A stretch of 64,000 nt of DNA from Lysinibacillus sp. OF-1. Its GTDB lineage: Bacteria > Bacillota > Bacilli > Bacillales_A > Planococcaceae. Within the stretch, counting starts at the first letter, position 1. Each line of letters opens with the position of its first letter. The position numbers and the translations under genes were made by a program. The notes under the pieces are model-generated. The model was not told the DNA's origin. It saw nothing but the letters and a program-made list of their open reading frames with translations, and did no database searches. Shown one piece after another: positions 8,614-19,246 of this stretch. The stretch lies in the NCBI RefSeq assembly GCF_028356935.1, contig NZ_CP102798.1:3162001-3226000 (forward strand), given 5' to 3'.

Positions 8614-10056
8614 TTATGCCTGCTCCTTGGATTTCGTCGCTACAAAGAAGGAGAAAATAAGGGCACAAATGGCAAAAACAAAGGTAGCGACATAAACATA
8701 GCTTACGCCATTCGCAATAGTTTCTTTTAAAAAGCTTACTTCTTCTAGACTAAAGCCACCTCTTGCAAATTCACCATTTAATTGAATTTCACCTTTTCCT
8801 AATGAAGCCATTTTTTCACTCGTTGCTAAGTTAAAAATCATCCCAAATAGTGCTGCCCCAATCGCTTGACTAAATGTATTTGTAAAGGAGTTTAAACCAA
8901 TTGAGATGCCAAGCTGCTTAGGATTTGCCACCTTTTGAATGGAAATCATCAACATTGGCATGATAAAGCCCATTCCTAGCCCAACTAATGATGAAGCGAA
9001 ATAAGCGCTGAAATCGCTAGAACCTGAAGATAGTCTTGCCAGTAATAGAGTACCCGTAACCAGTAAAATTGTCCCCATTTGAATAATTCTTTTATTCGTT
9101 AAACGCCCGATTAAATAACCTGCCATAATGGAGTTTACCGTCCAGAAAATAGACATCGGTGTTAATAATAAACCTGCTTGTGTTGCATTTTTACCAAGAA
9201 CACTTTGGGCAAATATCGGAATATAAACCGTTACACCAATCACAATAGACATCCCGCTTAATGTTAAGGCATTTATGACCATTAGTCGCCCATTTTTAAA
9301 CAGTGCTAACGGAATAATTGGCTCTTCAGCTCGTAATTCCACCCAAATAAAAATACTAAGGAAGACAACCGCAATTAGATACATTAGCAATGATTGACCT
9401 GATAACCAAGCCTGCGTTTTACTGTTTTCGATAATCACAAATAACAACGCCACCATGCCAATTGTAAATAGTACAGCACCTAGGTAGTCAATTTTACGCT
9501 TCACCGCTTCTATTTGCTCTTTATAATGTTTCGCAATTAAATAAATAGATGCTAAACCAAATGGTACATTAATGAAAAAAATAAAATGCCATGACACTTG
9601 GTCTACAATAAAACCTCCAAATAATGGACCAACTACGCCAGACACGCCCCATACCATACTTAAATAGCTTTGTCCTTTGGCACGCGCTTTTTCAGTCTTA
9701 TACAGCTCCCCAACCATTGTTAATGTGATGGGTAAAATTGAACCTGCACCAATACCTTGGATTGCACGAAAGACAATTAATTGCTCCATCGATTGGGCTA
9801 AACCACATAACATCGAGCCTACTAAAAAAATAATAATCCCTGTAATAATCATCCGCTTGCGTCCAAATAAATCAGCTAGCTTGCCAAAAATAATCGCAGC
9901 AATAGCAGAAGCTAGTAAATAAGCGGAATAAATCCAGCTAATTAAGTCTACGCCTAATAAATCAGCTGTAATACTTGGAATAGCCGTACTTACAATTGTT
10001 CCTTCAATTGCGGCAAGTGCTGTTACAAGTAATAGTGCAATAAATACTTTATTCAT
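8614..10056 (-). CDS. MFS multidrug efflux transporter, DHA2 (14-TM) type
   Basis: Proton-driven exporter of the major facilitator superfamily, EmrB/QacA-like. The 480-aa length and about 14 hydrophobic segments fit the DHA2 family. Visible signatures are the motif-A type loop GKLADLFGRKRM after TM2, an antiporter motif C region (GVSGVVGPLFGGFI) in TM5, and GAGSILPITLTM. I placed the start at the ATG at 10056 with AGGTGA seven bases upstream; the longer frame adds ten charged residues. It stands alone, convergent to relP. Substrate is unknown; drug efflux is inferred from the family. Confidence 0.85.
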   Translation of the reverse strand: MNKVFIALLLVTALAAIEGTIVSTAIPSITADLLGVDLISWIYSAYLLASAIAAIIFGKLADLFGRKRMIITGIIIFLVGSMLCGLAQSMEQLIVFRAIQGIGAGSILPITLTMVGELYKTEKARAKGQSYLSMVWGVSGVVGPLFGGFIVDQVSWHFIFFINVPFGLASIYLIAKHYKEQIEAVKRKIDYLGAVLFTIGMVALLFVIIENSKTQAWLSGQSLLMYLIAVVFLSIFIWVELRAEEPIIPLALFKNGRLMVINALTLSGMSIVIGVTVYIPIFAQSVLGKNATQAGLLLTPMSIFWTVNSIMAGYLIGRLTNKRIIQMGTILLVTGTLLLARLSSGSSDFSAYFASSLVGLGMGFIMPMLMISIQKVANPKQLGISIGLNSFTNTFSQAIGAALFGMIFNLATSEKMASLGKGEIQLNGEFARGGFSLEEVSFLKETIANGVSYVYVATFVFAICALIFSFFVATKSKEQA

Positions 10057-10180
10057 CCTGTCACCTTTTCCTTTCCTGCATAACAAACATTACCAAGTTT
10101 GAACGAAAAATAAAAGAAGAAGGAATTCATTTGCTGAAAAATAATAAATGAGATTTATAGATTGCCTTGCATTTTGATAG

Positions 10181-10217
10181 AAAAAAGCAGCAAGTTCATC
10201 AATTGACACTCGCTGCT
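10181..10217 (-). terminator. Terminator after the TPR gene
   Basis: Arms AGCAGCAAGT and ACTCGCTGCT (one G-U pair) close a 12-base loop; the minus strand continues into TTTTTT. It lies just after the TPR stop codon. Confidence 0.75.
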
Positions 10218-10226
10218 AATCATCTA

Positions 10227-10886
10227 TCAGTTAAATCGTTGGGCAATCATATCATATATATATCGTGCTTGGTCATATTCAGGTTGTAATGTAAAGGCTT
10301 GTTTCAAATGATACATCGCATCTTCCGTTTGTTCTGTGGAAACGGCATAGAGCACGCCTAAATTATAATGTGCATCTGCATTATTCCAATCCTGCTCGAT
10401 TAAGAGATCCAGTTCCCTCTTCCCTTCTTCAAACATTTCTAGCGCACATAGCACAATCGCATAGGTTAAACGAATTTGTGTATCTTCTGGCGCAATTTCT
10501 ACGGCACGTTGTAAATAGGGCAATGCTAGTTTTGAGTTCTCCATACGCTCAAAGCATTTCCCCATCATATAATAAACATCTGCCCCTTCAATCTGATGTT
10601 TAAGTGCTTGTTCATACAGTTTTGCAGCTTCCGCATAGCGTTCCGCATTATAATATAAATTGGCTAAACCGTAATAAGCTGTCGCTGCAGTTTCATCTAC
10701 AGTAATCGCCTTTTGGAAGAAACGTTCTGCACGTTCTGTATCCTCTAACACAGCTAACAAATTGCCGAAATTCACATAACCAATGGCATTTTCGGGCTCT
10801 GCTTCAATTGCTTTTGTAAATAGTTGGGCAGCATCCTCATAACGTTTTTCTTGAAATGCTTGAATGCCCTGTTCATTATAATTCAT
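10227..10886 (-). CDS. TPR-repeat protein (YrrB-like)
   Basis: Soluble 219-aa protein built from about six tetratricopeptide repeats, seen as repeated A-x-x-x-Y/F and N-x-G-x-L spacing (NEQGIQAFQEKRYEDAAQLF, YVNFGNLLAVLEDTERAERFF, YYGLANLYYNAERYAEAAKLY and so on). Such repeats hold protein partners. It follows mnmA in the same direction, the position of yrrB in B. subtilis. No catalytic motif is present. A role beside mnmA and the desulfurase in tRNA thiolation or sulfur traffic is a guess from position only. Confidence 0.88.
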   Translation of the reverse strand: MNYNEQGIQAFQEKRYEDAAQLFTKAIEAEPENAIGYVNFGNLLAVLEDTERAERFFQKAITVDETAATAYYGLANLYYNAERYAEAAKLYEQALKHQIEGADVYYMMGKCFERMENSKLALPYLQRAVEIAPEDTQIRLTYAIVLCALEMFEEGKRELDLLIEQDWNNADAHYNLGVLYAVSTEQTEDAMYHLKQAFTLQPEYDQARYIYDMIAQRFN

Positions 10887-10960
10887 TCGTTCTTCACCTC
10901 TATGTAGCGAAAGACTGCTTCTAGAAAGCCAAGAGGCAGTAAGAGCAGTCTTAACACAAG

Positions 10961-12106
<1,146 letters not shown>

Positions 12107-12161
12107 CTAATTACAGTTGATGCTTCAAAAGTTATAGAAACATAACGTCGTATTGCGCAAA

Positions 12162-13310
12162 TTATTTGGTAGCTAGTTTTTTCACAATTTGAGCTGTTTT
12201 TTCCGCTGCATCGCGTATATCGTTTTCCGTTAAATCTTGCCCAAAGCTAAATCGGATGGAGTTTCGTAATTCCTCTGCTCCTTGCCCGAACATCGCTACT
12301 AACACATGCGATGGATCAATCGAACCAGCGGTACATGCTGAACCACTTGATACACAAATACCTGCCATATCAAGATTCACTAGAAACGATTCTACTTCCA
12401 TCCCTTTAAAGCTAATATTTAGTACATGAGGCAATGAATGCTTTTCTTCACCATTCACATGGAACGCTAGCTTTTCCTGTGTAAAAACTTCGAGCATAAT
12501 TTGCTTAAAGTGATTGTATAGTGAACGCTTTTCTTCACGCAACTTATTTGCAACTTGCACAGCAGTCGCAAAACCAATAATGGCTGGAATATTTTCAGTA
12601 CCTGCGCGACGTTTTTTCTCTTGTGCGCCCCCAAGAGCAAAGCTCGCTAACGGTGTTCCTGTCTTTTGGTAAAGGAATCCAACACCTTTAGGACCATTGA
12701 TTTTATGTGCAGATACACTCAATAAATCCACCTGTAATTGGTTTACATCTATTTTCTCCAAGCCGTAAGCTTGAACTGCATCTGTATGGAATGTGGCATG
12801 ATGCTCACGTAATAGCTCACCAATTTCAGCAATAGGCTGAATTGTACCTACTTCATTATTACCATACATAATCGTCACTAAAATAGTATCTTCGCGAAGG
12901 GCTTCTTGAACATCTTCAACCGCTACACGTCCCAATTGATCTACTGGTAAATAGGTCACCTCAAAGCCATCGCGTTCAAGTTTTTCACAAGTATGTAACA
13001 CCGCATGATGCTCTACTTGTGTTGTAATGATGTGTTTCCCTTCGTTCGCACGGGCATAGACAGTGCCTAAAATGGCTGTATTATCAGCTTCCGTGCCGCC
13101 GCTTGTGAAAATAATTTCCCCTGCTTGGGCACCGATGGATTTCGCTAATAACTCACGTGCATTGTCTAAATATTTTCGTGCTTCTCGACCTGCGCCATGA
13201 ATACTTGATGCGTTGCCAAAAACCTGCTGCATAGCAGTCGTCATCGCTTCTATTACTTGGCCATTCATCGGAGATGTAGCCGCATGATCGAGATAAATAT
13301 ATGAATTCAT
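12162..13310 (-). CDS. yrvO: Cysteine desulfurase (YrvO/IscS-like) feeding MnmA
   Basis: PLP enzyme that takes sulfur from L-cysteine onto a catalytic cysteine. The 382-aa protein has YLDHAATSPMN at the start, the PLP lysine in SVSAHKINGPKG, and the active-site cysteine in the SSGSACTAGS loop, which marks the IscS/NifS group I. The start at 13310 has AGGAG eight bases upstream; the longer frame adds residues without a ribosome site. It lies directly upstream of mnmA and downstream of cymR, the arrangement known from B. subtilis, where YrvO serves tRNA thiolation. Confidence 0.93.
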   Translation of the reverse strand: MNSYIYLDHAATSPMNGQVIEAMTTAMQQVFGNASSIHGAGREARKYLDNARELLAKSIGAQAGEIIFTSGGTEADNTAILGTVYARANEGKHIITTQVEHHAVLHTCEKLERDGFEVTYLPVDQLGRVAVEDVQEALREDTILVTIMYGNNEVGTIQPIAEIGELLREHHATFHTDAVQAYGLEKIDVNQLQVDLLSVSAHKINGPKGVGFLYQKTGTPLASFALGGAQEKKRRAGTENIPAIIGFATAVQVANKLREEKRSLYNHFKQIMLEVFTQEKLAFHVNGEEKHSLPHVLNISFKGMEVESFLVNLDMAGICVSSGSACTAGSIDPSHVLVAMFGQGAEELRNSIRFSFGQDLTENDIRDAAEKTAQIVKKLATK

Positions 13311-13712
13311 GTTGAAAACTCCTTTTTGATCAATTACGCCTCGACGTAATTGCCGCTGACACTTCACTTTCGCGCAGATAAACAATACGTCCATTCTTTT
13401 CAAACTAATGAGTAACAGTTAGCCTACTCTCGTCACATTCTGTGACAACGGTAACTGACCTGCATCATGCAGACCTCTCTTCAAAATCTGTGACTTTCGC
13501 CAGAGACTTTATCTTGATTCAGTGATCGTTTGAACACTCACTGAAAAAATCAGCACCGCATTCAGCTCACCCTTCATAAGTGGAGTCCTCTCCTGAATCA
13601 AGATCAGAAGCGCAAAAACCCACATCACTCATCGTAAAAATAGCCATTGCGATAAGACTATTTCACAAAATGAATGAGATTGATGCGGGCGTAGCACTTT
13701 AGCTCGAACATT
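13311..13712. other. Structured 400-bp spacer between cymR and the desulfurase gene
   Basis: No gene is visible. The stretch holds several inverted repeats: GTCACA-TTC-TGTGAC (13432-13446), CTGCAT-C-ATGCAG (13460-13472) and a distant 12-base pair ATCTTGATTCAG (13511-13522) with CTGAATCAAGAT (13593-13604) around a smaller hairpin (CAGTGATCG...CACTCACTG). The spacing is long for genes expected in one operon. It could hold a leader, a promoter region for the desulfurase or a small RNA; it matches no riboswitch class I know. Confidence 0.5.
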
Positions 13713-14132
13713 TTAAATATAGAACATGTAACCTTCCGCTACATTTTCTTCTGTATATTGTGCTAGGTCTTCAATTGTCGTTGTATCTAACACATTTTTT
13801 ACTGCATCGCGAATACGTAGCCATAACTCTCGTTGTGGCGCTTCCTCATTTTCAATACCCTCTACTGGTTGAATAGGCCCTTCTAGCACACTAATAACAT
13901 GGGCTGCTGAAATTTCGCTAGGTGGATTCGCTAGCATATAACCACCATAAGCACCACGTACACTTTTTACTAAGCCTGAATTACGAAGCGGAGACACTAA
14001 TTGCTCTAAATATGCTTCAGAAAGCTCCTTTTCCGCAGCAATTTTACGCAATGGAATCGGCCCTTCACCATAATGCTTTGCTAATTCAATCATAATCGTA
14101 AGCCCGTAACGGCCCTTTGTTGAAATTTTCAT
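13713..14132 (-). CDS. cymR: CymR, Rrf2-family repressor of cysteine metabolism
   Basis: Winged-helix regulator of the Rrf2 family. The 139-aa sequence follows the B. subtilis CymR pattern closely: MKISTKGRYGLTIMIELAK, LSEAYLEQLVSPLRNSGLVKS, RGAYGGYMLA, and the C-terminal ELWLRIRDAVKNVLDTTT and MFYI. It has no cysteine, so it cannot bind an Fe-S cluster as IscR does. In B. subtilis CymR acts with CysK as a cysteine-signalling complex. The ATG at 14132 has GAGGGTG upstream. It is divergent from rarA and heads the desulfurase-mnmA cluster. Confidence 0.94.
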   Translation of the reverse strand: MKISTKGRYGLTIMIELAKHYGEGPIPLRKIAAEKELSEAYLEQLVSPLRNSGLVKSVRGAYGGYMLANPPSEISAAHVISVLEGPIQPVEGIENEEAPQRELWLRIRDAVKNVLDTTTIEDLAQYTEENVAEGYMFYI

Positions 14133-14336
14133 TTTATCACCCTCAATTAGTCTAGTCAAAATACTACAAACAGTATATCATAATCTCCTCTTGATGAACT
14201 CGGAAATACACCTAGAAGGATGTGATATACTAATAAATGCGATTAAAAATCGTTCAAAAATAACAATCAGCGCTTTATTTTAGCGTATAAACATGGTCGA
14301 AGCAAAAAATGACAACGACTGAAAGGGGGAACTAAA

Positions 14337-15617
14337 TTGCATAATGAACCACTCGCTTTTCGAATGCGTCCTTTAACCCTTGATGAAATAGTTGGGCATC
14401 AGGATTTCATTGGTCCCAATACAGCCCTGTATAAAATGATTCAAAATGAACATGTACCTTCCATGTTGCTATACGGAGAACCTGGAATCGGTAAAACTTC
14501 TATTGCCAATGCCATTGCAGGAAGCTCCAAGCTCCCTTTCTTTGCACTCAATGCAACGCGAGCTGGCAAAAAAGATGTGGAGGATATTGTACAAGAAGCC
14601 AGAATCTCCGGAAAAGTACTTCTTTTTTTGGATGAAATTCATCGTTTCAATAAATTACAGCAAGATACTTTGTTACCACATGTTGAAAATGGCTCAATTG
14701 TATTAATTGGGGCCACAACAGAAAATCCTTACCATGACGTCAATCCAGCTATTCGTTCACGCTGTGGAGAAATTTACCAGCTAAAACGACTAACAAAGGA
14801 AAATTTAATTGAGTTGATTGAAAAAGCACTAGCAGATGAAAAACGAGGGTTAGGTAAATATCATTTTGTATTAACACCCACTCAAATTGAGCAAATTGCA
14901 GGAGCCGCAAACGGGGATGCGCGGAAGGCATTAACACTACTAGAATCCATTTATTATGCGAGTGATGAGGTTGATGGGCAGACGCTTGCAGCCGATCATG
15001 TTATTGAGCATCTCATTAACCGAATCGGTGTTTATGGCGATAAAAAAGGTTCACATTTTTATAATTTACTTTCCGCCTTGCAAAAATCTGTACGTGGCAG
15101 TGATACCAATGCTGCTTTATATTATTTAGCGCATTTACTGGAAACAGGCGATTTAGTGGCCGTCAGCAGGCGCCTGCTTGTGATGGCTTATGAAGATATT
15201 GGTCTTGCCAATCCCGATGTTGGTCCTCATATGCTGGCTGCCATCCAAGCAGCCGAACGACTAGGGTTACCTGAGGCACGTATTCCACTCGCAAGCGCCG
15301 TCATAGAAATGTGCCTTGCCTCTAAATCCAATTCTGCCATAGCTGCAATAGACGCTGCCATTACAGCAATTCATGAAGGCAAAACGGGTGATATTCCTCA
15401 TCATTTACGAGATGCTCATTACGAGGGAGCGAAAGATTTAGGACATGTTGGCTATCAATATCCACATAACACACCCATTGGCACTTTTGGTGGTTGGGTA
15501 GACCAGCAATATTTACCGGATGAACTTGTAGGAACAGAATTTTATAAACCTGTTATTGCTGGAGAAGAAAAACGAATGGCAGGCATCTATGAAAAGCTCA
15601 AATCGTTCCATCAATAA
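14337..15617 (+). CDS. rarA: Replication-associated recombination protein RarA (MgsA)
   Basis: AAA+ ATPase that acts at stalled replication forks, related to clamp loaders. The 426-aa protein begins LAFRMRPLTLDEIVGHQ, has Walker A GEPGIGKTS at residues 47-55, Walker B LFLDEIHRFNK and sensor 1 IGATTENPY, then the C-terminal tetramerisation part (AYEDIGLANP, HEGKTGDIPHHLRDAHY, LGHVGYQYPH). The start codon is TTG, with AAGGGGG upstream. It is divergent from cymR, as in B. subtilis yrvN. Confidence 0.96.
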   Translation: MHNEPLAFRMRPLTLDEIVGHQDFIGPNTALYKMIQNEHVPSMLLYGEPGIGKTSIANAIAGSSKLPFFALNATRAGKKDVEDIVQEARISGKVLLFLDEIHRFNKLQQDTLLPHVENGSIVLIGATTENPYHDVNPAIRSRCGEIYQLKRLTKENLIELIEKALADEKRGLGKYHFVLTPTQIEQIAGAANGDARKALTLLESIYYASDEVDGQTLAADHVIEHLINRIGVYGDKKGSHFYNLLSALQKSVRGSDTNAALYYLAHLLETGDLVAVSRRLLVMAYEDIGLANPDVGPHMLAAIQAAERLGLPEARIPLASAVIEMCLASKSNSAIAAIDAAITAIHEGKTGDIPHHLRDAHYEGAKDLGHVGYQYPHNTPIGTFGGWVDQQYLPDELVGTEFYKPVIAGEEKRMAGIYEKLKSFHQ

Positions 15618-15624
15618 CAGCACA

Positions 15625-15671
15625 AAAGCAAAGTCACGATTTCCAGTACTGATAGTGACTTTGCTTTTTTA
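15625..15671 (+). terminator. Terminator after rarA
   Basis: Arms AAAGCAAAGTCAC (15625-15637) and GTGACTTTGCTTT (15655-15667) with a T-run on the plus strand. Because the gene on the other side is convergent it may work in both directions. Confidence 0.85.
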
Positions 15672-15700
15672 CAAAATAACAGGATGGGCTGCTTTGATGA

Positions 15701-16417
15701 TCATCCTGTAAAGCTCTGGTTATTTGCTGTGTATCGCTCTTTATAAAACAAATTTAATGGTTCTGCTACATGTCGAAGTGATGACAGAAGGGATTCTTTC
15801 CCATCCTCTTCATTGACCTTACTATGCAAAAAAACAATCAAATTATACGATTGATACAACACACTCGCGAATTCTTGATTGTTTTCTCTCACTTCAAAGC
15901 GAATTGCTTTTACAGCAATAGCTTGTGCAATTTTTTGTTCTCTTGTTTCATAGGATGGCTCTCTAGTTAATTCATCATCCGTCACTCTGTATAACCGCTT
16001 TAATGCACCATATACCTCTTGGTTTCCACTAAACCGATCCTTTAACCACTGCAAGACAAATTGTATAAGAATAACTGCATATATAAGGGAAAGACATGCA
16101 TCACCACGCGACTTTTTTGCTAAGCGCTGGAAAGATTCTGCTTGTGTCACTAATTCAAAAAGAATTAAACGAATTGGGTACAGCATGGCATGACCACTAT
16201 TAATGTATAACTTTTCTCGATCCCTATACATTGCCAACCAAATATCTTTGACCAATGAAATAGATTTTCTTGTAGAGAGCGCTAATTGACACTGTATAAG
16301 TTCCTTCTCAATCGTTGGTTGGATAAGTCGTTGAAATAAATGCTCATCTTCCTCACTAACTAGTAAAAGCGGTTTTTCCAAATTCGCCAAATCTAATTTT
16401 ATACCGTTTACAATCAT
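15701..16417 (-). CDS. Unrecognised 238-aa protein
   Basis: I do not recognise the family. The protein is soluble and mostly helical in appearance, with one hydrophobic stretch (LSLIYAVILIQFVLQWL, about residues 110-127) that could be a buried helix. It has no signal peptide and no catalytic motif that I can see. AGGGGGC precedes the ATG. It is the last of three same-strand genes of unknown function between rarA and tcdA, separated by about 270 and 210 bases, so each may have its own promoter. Confidence 0.75.
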   Translation of the reverse strand: MIVNGIKLDLANLEKPLLLVSEEDEHLFQRLIQPTIEKELIQCQLALSTRKSISLVKDIWLAMYRDREKLYINSGHAMLYPIRLILFELVTQAESFQRLAKKSRGDACLSLIYAVILIQFVLQWLKDRFSGNQEVYGALKRLYRVTDDELTREPSYETREQKIAQAIAVKAIRFEVRENNQEFASVLYQSYNLIVFLHSKVNEEDGKESLLSSLRHVAEPLNLFYKERYTANNQSFTG

Positions 16418-16688
16418 TGCCTAGCCCCCTTTCAATAAGTTCTTACAGTGTTGAATAAAATGATTATAGGAGAACCCATTTTTTAACTATAATTCGACAA
16501 AAAATCATAATTCCCTTTAAGTAAAATGGTCTTTTTTTACTTTCCAAATAACAAAAAAGAACCCACGAAACAAAACGAAGCAAGTAAATCCACTTTTTTC
16601 TAGTATAGAAAAACGAGAATTACTTACAAAAGTTACGTAGATTCTTGTCGTATAGGCTATTTTCTGAAAATAGCTAGTCTAATAATGT

Positions 16689-17207
16689 CTAGGCTGTCAG
16701 TTCTTCATCAACAAATGCTTTGAACTGTTCCAGACACTGCTTCACATCACCCTTTTGTGCAAGCACTTCATTGCGTATCGTTGTCATTTTCTCTTCATCC
16801 TCTAGCACTTCCGTTAAGAGAGCAAAGATATCTGTTAATAATAATTCATTCTCTTCCTGTTCAATTCCCGGTAAGGAATAAGCTGCTATTGTTAATAAAC
16901 GCTCCACTTTTTCAGGCGTTTTTTGCAAGGCATTCGAAGAATAATAGGTCGATGCAGCTAAAAAATAACATAATTTTGCACAACAATCGATAAACAGATG
17001 CCAATACGTATTTGCGCTTGGTAATTCCCCTGATCGATGATCAACATACTCTTTATAATAAGTTGTTACTTGACTATATAAAGGATTCAACCCTCTCATA
17101 GCTTTCGGATAATTATTAGATGTATCCAAATAGTCAAATACAATGGCATTCATTTTCTCTTGAAGTTTGACAATATCTAAATGATCACGAATTACTTGAA
17201 TTTCCAT
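16689..17207 (-). CDS. Unrecognised 172-aa protein
   Basis: Not recognised. It looks like an all-helical soluble protein: acidic, with tyrosine-rich patches (YSQVTTYYKEYVDH) and a central hydrophobic stretch with two cysteines (FIDCCAKLCYFLAAS). No signal peptide, DNA-binding motif or active site is evident. GTGGGGAA precedes the ATG. Its composition and helical look resemble the 238-aa neighbour loosely, but I see no clear sequence similarity. Confidence 0.7.
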   Translation of the reverse strand: MEIQVIRDHLDIVKLQEKMNAIVFDYLDTSNNYPKAMRGLNPLYSQVTTYYKEYVDHRSGELPSANTYWHLFIDCCAKLCYFLAASTYYSSNALQKTPEKVERLLTIAAYSLPGIEQEENELLLTDIFALLTEVLEDEEKMTTIRNEVLAQKGDVKQCLEQFKAFVDEELTA

Positions 17208-17417
17208 TTCCCCACTCTCCCATATGTCATTTGCTGTTTTAACTTCCTGGCTATTTACTAAGTAGCTCGGAGCATCCCAAACAAACTGATCGATTATCTA
17301 ATGGATGATTTAAATTATATCAATAAACTATATGGAGTAGTGAGGACATGAAAAAAATAAGACAATTTCGTGAATTAATAGCATTTTATGTACATAAGAC
17401 GAACTATTTTGGTAAAA

Positions 17418-17804
17418 TTATACCCTTTGTACATAATCATCAAATAACCAGGGTTCCTTTGCGCGATCAACAATTTCAATAATGCTCCCCTGCATATATT
17501 TTTTAATGCGCTTTTGAGGTATATAAAAATAAGCATTGTTCATAATTAACCATTCACTTAATGTGACATTATTATCTGCTTGATGATTCGTTAAGATTTT
17601 CTTATGCCGCAGAACATCCGCCATTTTATAAAAACCATCGGACAATTCATAGGCAGATACATCAAAATTAAAAATGGGGCTGACTACTTGTCCAACATCA
17701 AAAATATGTATAGTTTGCTTCTCTTCATCAATCGCTAACTCTACAGTGCTAATTTCATCGAAAAGATTTAAACCTCTATATTCCATTTGATAAATTTTTT
17801 CCAT
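17418..17804 (-). CDS. Unrecognised 128-aa protein
   Basis: Not recognised. The sequence suggests a beta-rich soluble protein (VELAIDEEKQTIHIFDVGQVV) with a basic patch (PQKRIKKYMQG) near the C-terminus. AAGGAGG stands well placed before the ATG, so translation is credible. It is first of the three unknown minus-strand genes downstream of tcdA, behind the tcdA terminator. Confidence 0.72.
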   Translation of the reverse strand: MEKIYQMEYRGLNLFDEISTVELAIDEEKQTIHIFDVGQVVSPIFNFDVSAYELSDGFYKMADVLRHKKILTNHQADNNVTLSEWLIMNNAYFYIPQKRIKKYMQGSIIEIVDRAKEPWLFDDYVQRV

Positions 17805-17847
17805 CTGTATGCGCCTCCTTTTTTCAACGGTCTAATTGTAACATAGA

Positions 17848-17887
17848 AAAAGTAGCTACTTCTCAAAACAATGAGGCAGCTACTTCT
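17848..17887 (-). terminator. Terminator after tcdA
   Basis: On the minus strand AAGTAGCTGCCTCA pairs with TGAGAAGTAGCTACTT, followed by TTTTTC. It lies about 50 bases past the tcdA stop. Confidence 0.8.
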
Positions 17888-17933
17888 ACGAAAATAATCC
17901 ATTATGCTGTTTTTTTAAAATAATTCTCTGACA

Positions 17934-18695
17934 TTATCCTTGTACGCGCGTAATTTTTACATCTTTTAAGATGGTATTGACTACCCAGCTCGCCGCAATT
18001 AAACCTGCTACGGACGGTACAAAGGCATTGGATGAAGGCGGCATCTTTGCCTTACGAATTGCCGCATCAGGCTTACCAACATGCTCTACGACATCAGGAC
18101 GTACAACAATTGGACTTTCATCAGAAAAAACAACCGTTACACCCTTATGAATACCCTCTTTACGAAGCTTTGTACGAATTATTTTTGCTAATGGATCTGT
18201 ATGTGTTTTTGATATATCCGCAATTTGGAAACGAGTAGGATCCATTTTATTTGCTGCACCCATACTCGAAATAATAGGAATATTACGTTGCAAGCATTCC
18301 TTCATTAGATGAATTTTGTACATCACTGTATCGCTTGCATCAATGACATAATCAATGCCTTGTGCGAAAAACTTTTCATAGGTTTCTTCCGTGTAAAACA
18401 TGTGCATATCAATGACTTCACATGCTGGGTTAATATCTGTAATGCGCTCTTTCATGACAGCTGATTTAGATTTGCCTACAGTTGATAGATATGCCACTAG
18501 TTGTCTGTTGACATTTGTAATATCGACATTATCCTTATCAACTAAAATAATGCGACCGATTCCACTTCTTGCGCATGCCTCGGCTGCAAATGAACCAACA
18601 CCACCTACACCAAGTATGGCAACCGTTGTATTTTTTAATTTTTCGAGACCCTCTGTTCCTATAGCGAGCTCGTTACGTGAAAATTGATGTAACAT
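17934..18695 (-). CDS. tcdA: tRNA threonylcarbamoyladenosine dehydratase TcdA
   Basis: E1-like (ThiF/MoeB-fold) ATP enzyme that closes the t6A side chain at tRNA position 37 into cyclic t6A. The 253-aa protein has the nucleotide loop GVGGVGSFAAEACARSG, the NVNRQL motif and the DASDTVMYK stretch, followed by PSSNAFVPSVAG near the C-terminus. The ATG at 18695 has GGAGAG seven bases upstream and is preferred over the ATG 15 bases earlier. Known in Bacillus as yrvM, usually near aspS; here the amino-sugar region lies between them. Confidence 0.93.
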   Translation of the reverse strand: MLHQFSRNELAIGTEGLEKLKNTTVAILGVGGVGSFAAEACARSGIGRIILVDKDNVDITNVNRQLVAYLSTVGKSKSAVMKERITDINPACEVIDMHMFYTEETYEKFFAQGIDYVIDASDTVMYKIHLMKECLQRNIPIISSMGAANKMDPTRFQIADISKTHTDPLAKIIRTKLRKEGIHKGVTVVFSDESPIVVRPDVVEHVGKPDAAIRKAKMPPSSNAFVPSVAGLIAASWVVNTILKDVKITRVQG

Positions 18696-19063
18696 CCTGA
18701 CACTCTCCATCTGTATATTTTATTAGTAAACCTAGTTATATACTAAGATAAAATCAAAATCTATCTTACATTTTATCATGTTATTGTTCAAGAGAAAATT
18801 ATAAAGAAAAAAATGAAGATTGCCTACTGAAAACCATCCAAATAACAGTAATTAAACAAGGATTTTAAAATAAAGTTGGAATGCTTCCTTGGCATTATTT
18901 TCTAAAGGGAAACGGTTGATTCCACTCCAAGCTGATACTTTCCACATGCGGTGTCGAGCTGCTTTCCCCGCAGGAGTCACCGTCCTTCGCTATATTCAAC
19001 ATCTATATAAAGCAACTCCATCCATATATGTTGATGAAAAGTAAACTTTTAAAGTGAAAAACG

Positions 19064-19243
19064 ATGCTGACGAAGAATAAAATCAACGAATGTAAACAAT
19101 TAGAAATGTTTACGATTGATCAATTAGTACGACAAGATCATTAAGTGCGAAAATTAGAAACCACTATTAATTTTTCGTTTATTTATCCATTAGTAGCAAA
19201 CCCCTATTCTGATTATGGAATGGTTTATCAAATATTGAACAAA
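19064..19243 (+). pseudogene. IS1182-family transposase, N-terminal fragment
   Basis: Translation from ATG 19064 gives KQLEMFTIDQLVRQDH, a stop (TAA 19142), then VRKLETTINFSFIYPLV and YSDYG. This is the start of IS1182-type transposases (QLEMxxxDxLVPxDHLxRKID...FSFIYxLV). After about 60 codons the similarity ends. The stop falls where family members have Leu. Confidence 0.7.
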
Positions 19244-19246
19244 GAA

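Noticed and set aside
17348-17480. 45-codon plus-strand frame starting ATG 17348
   Set aside because: It overlaps the 3' end of the 128-aa gene on the other strand, and nothing in it resembles a known peptide.
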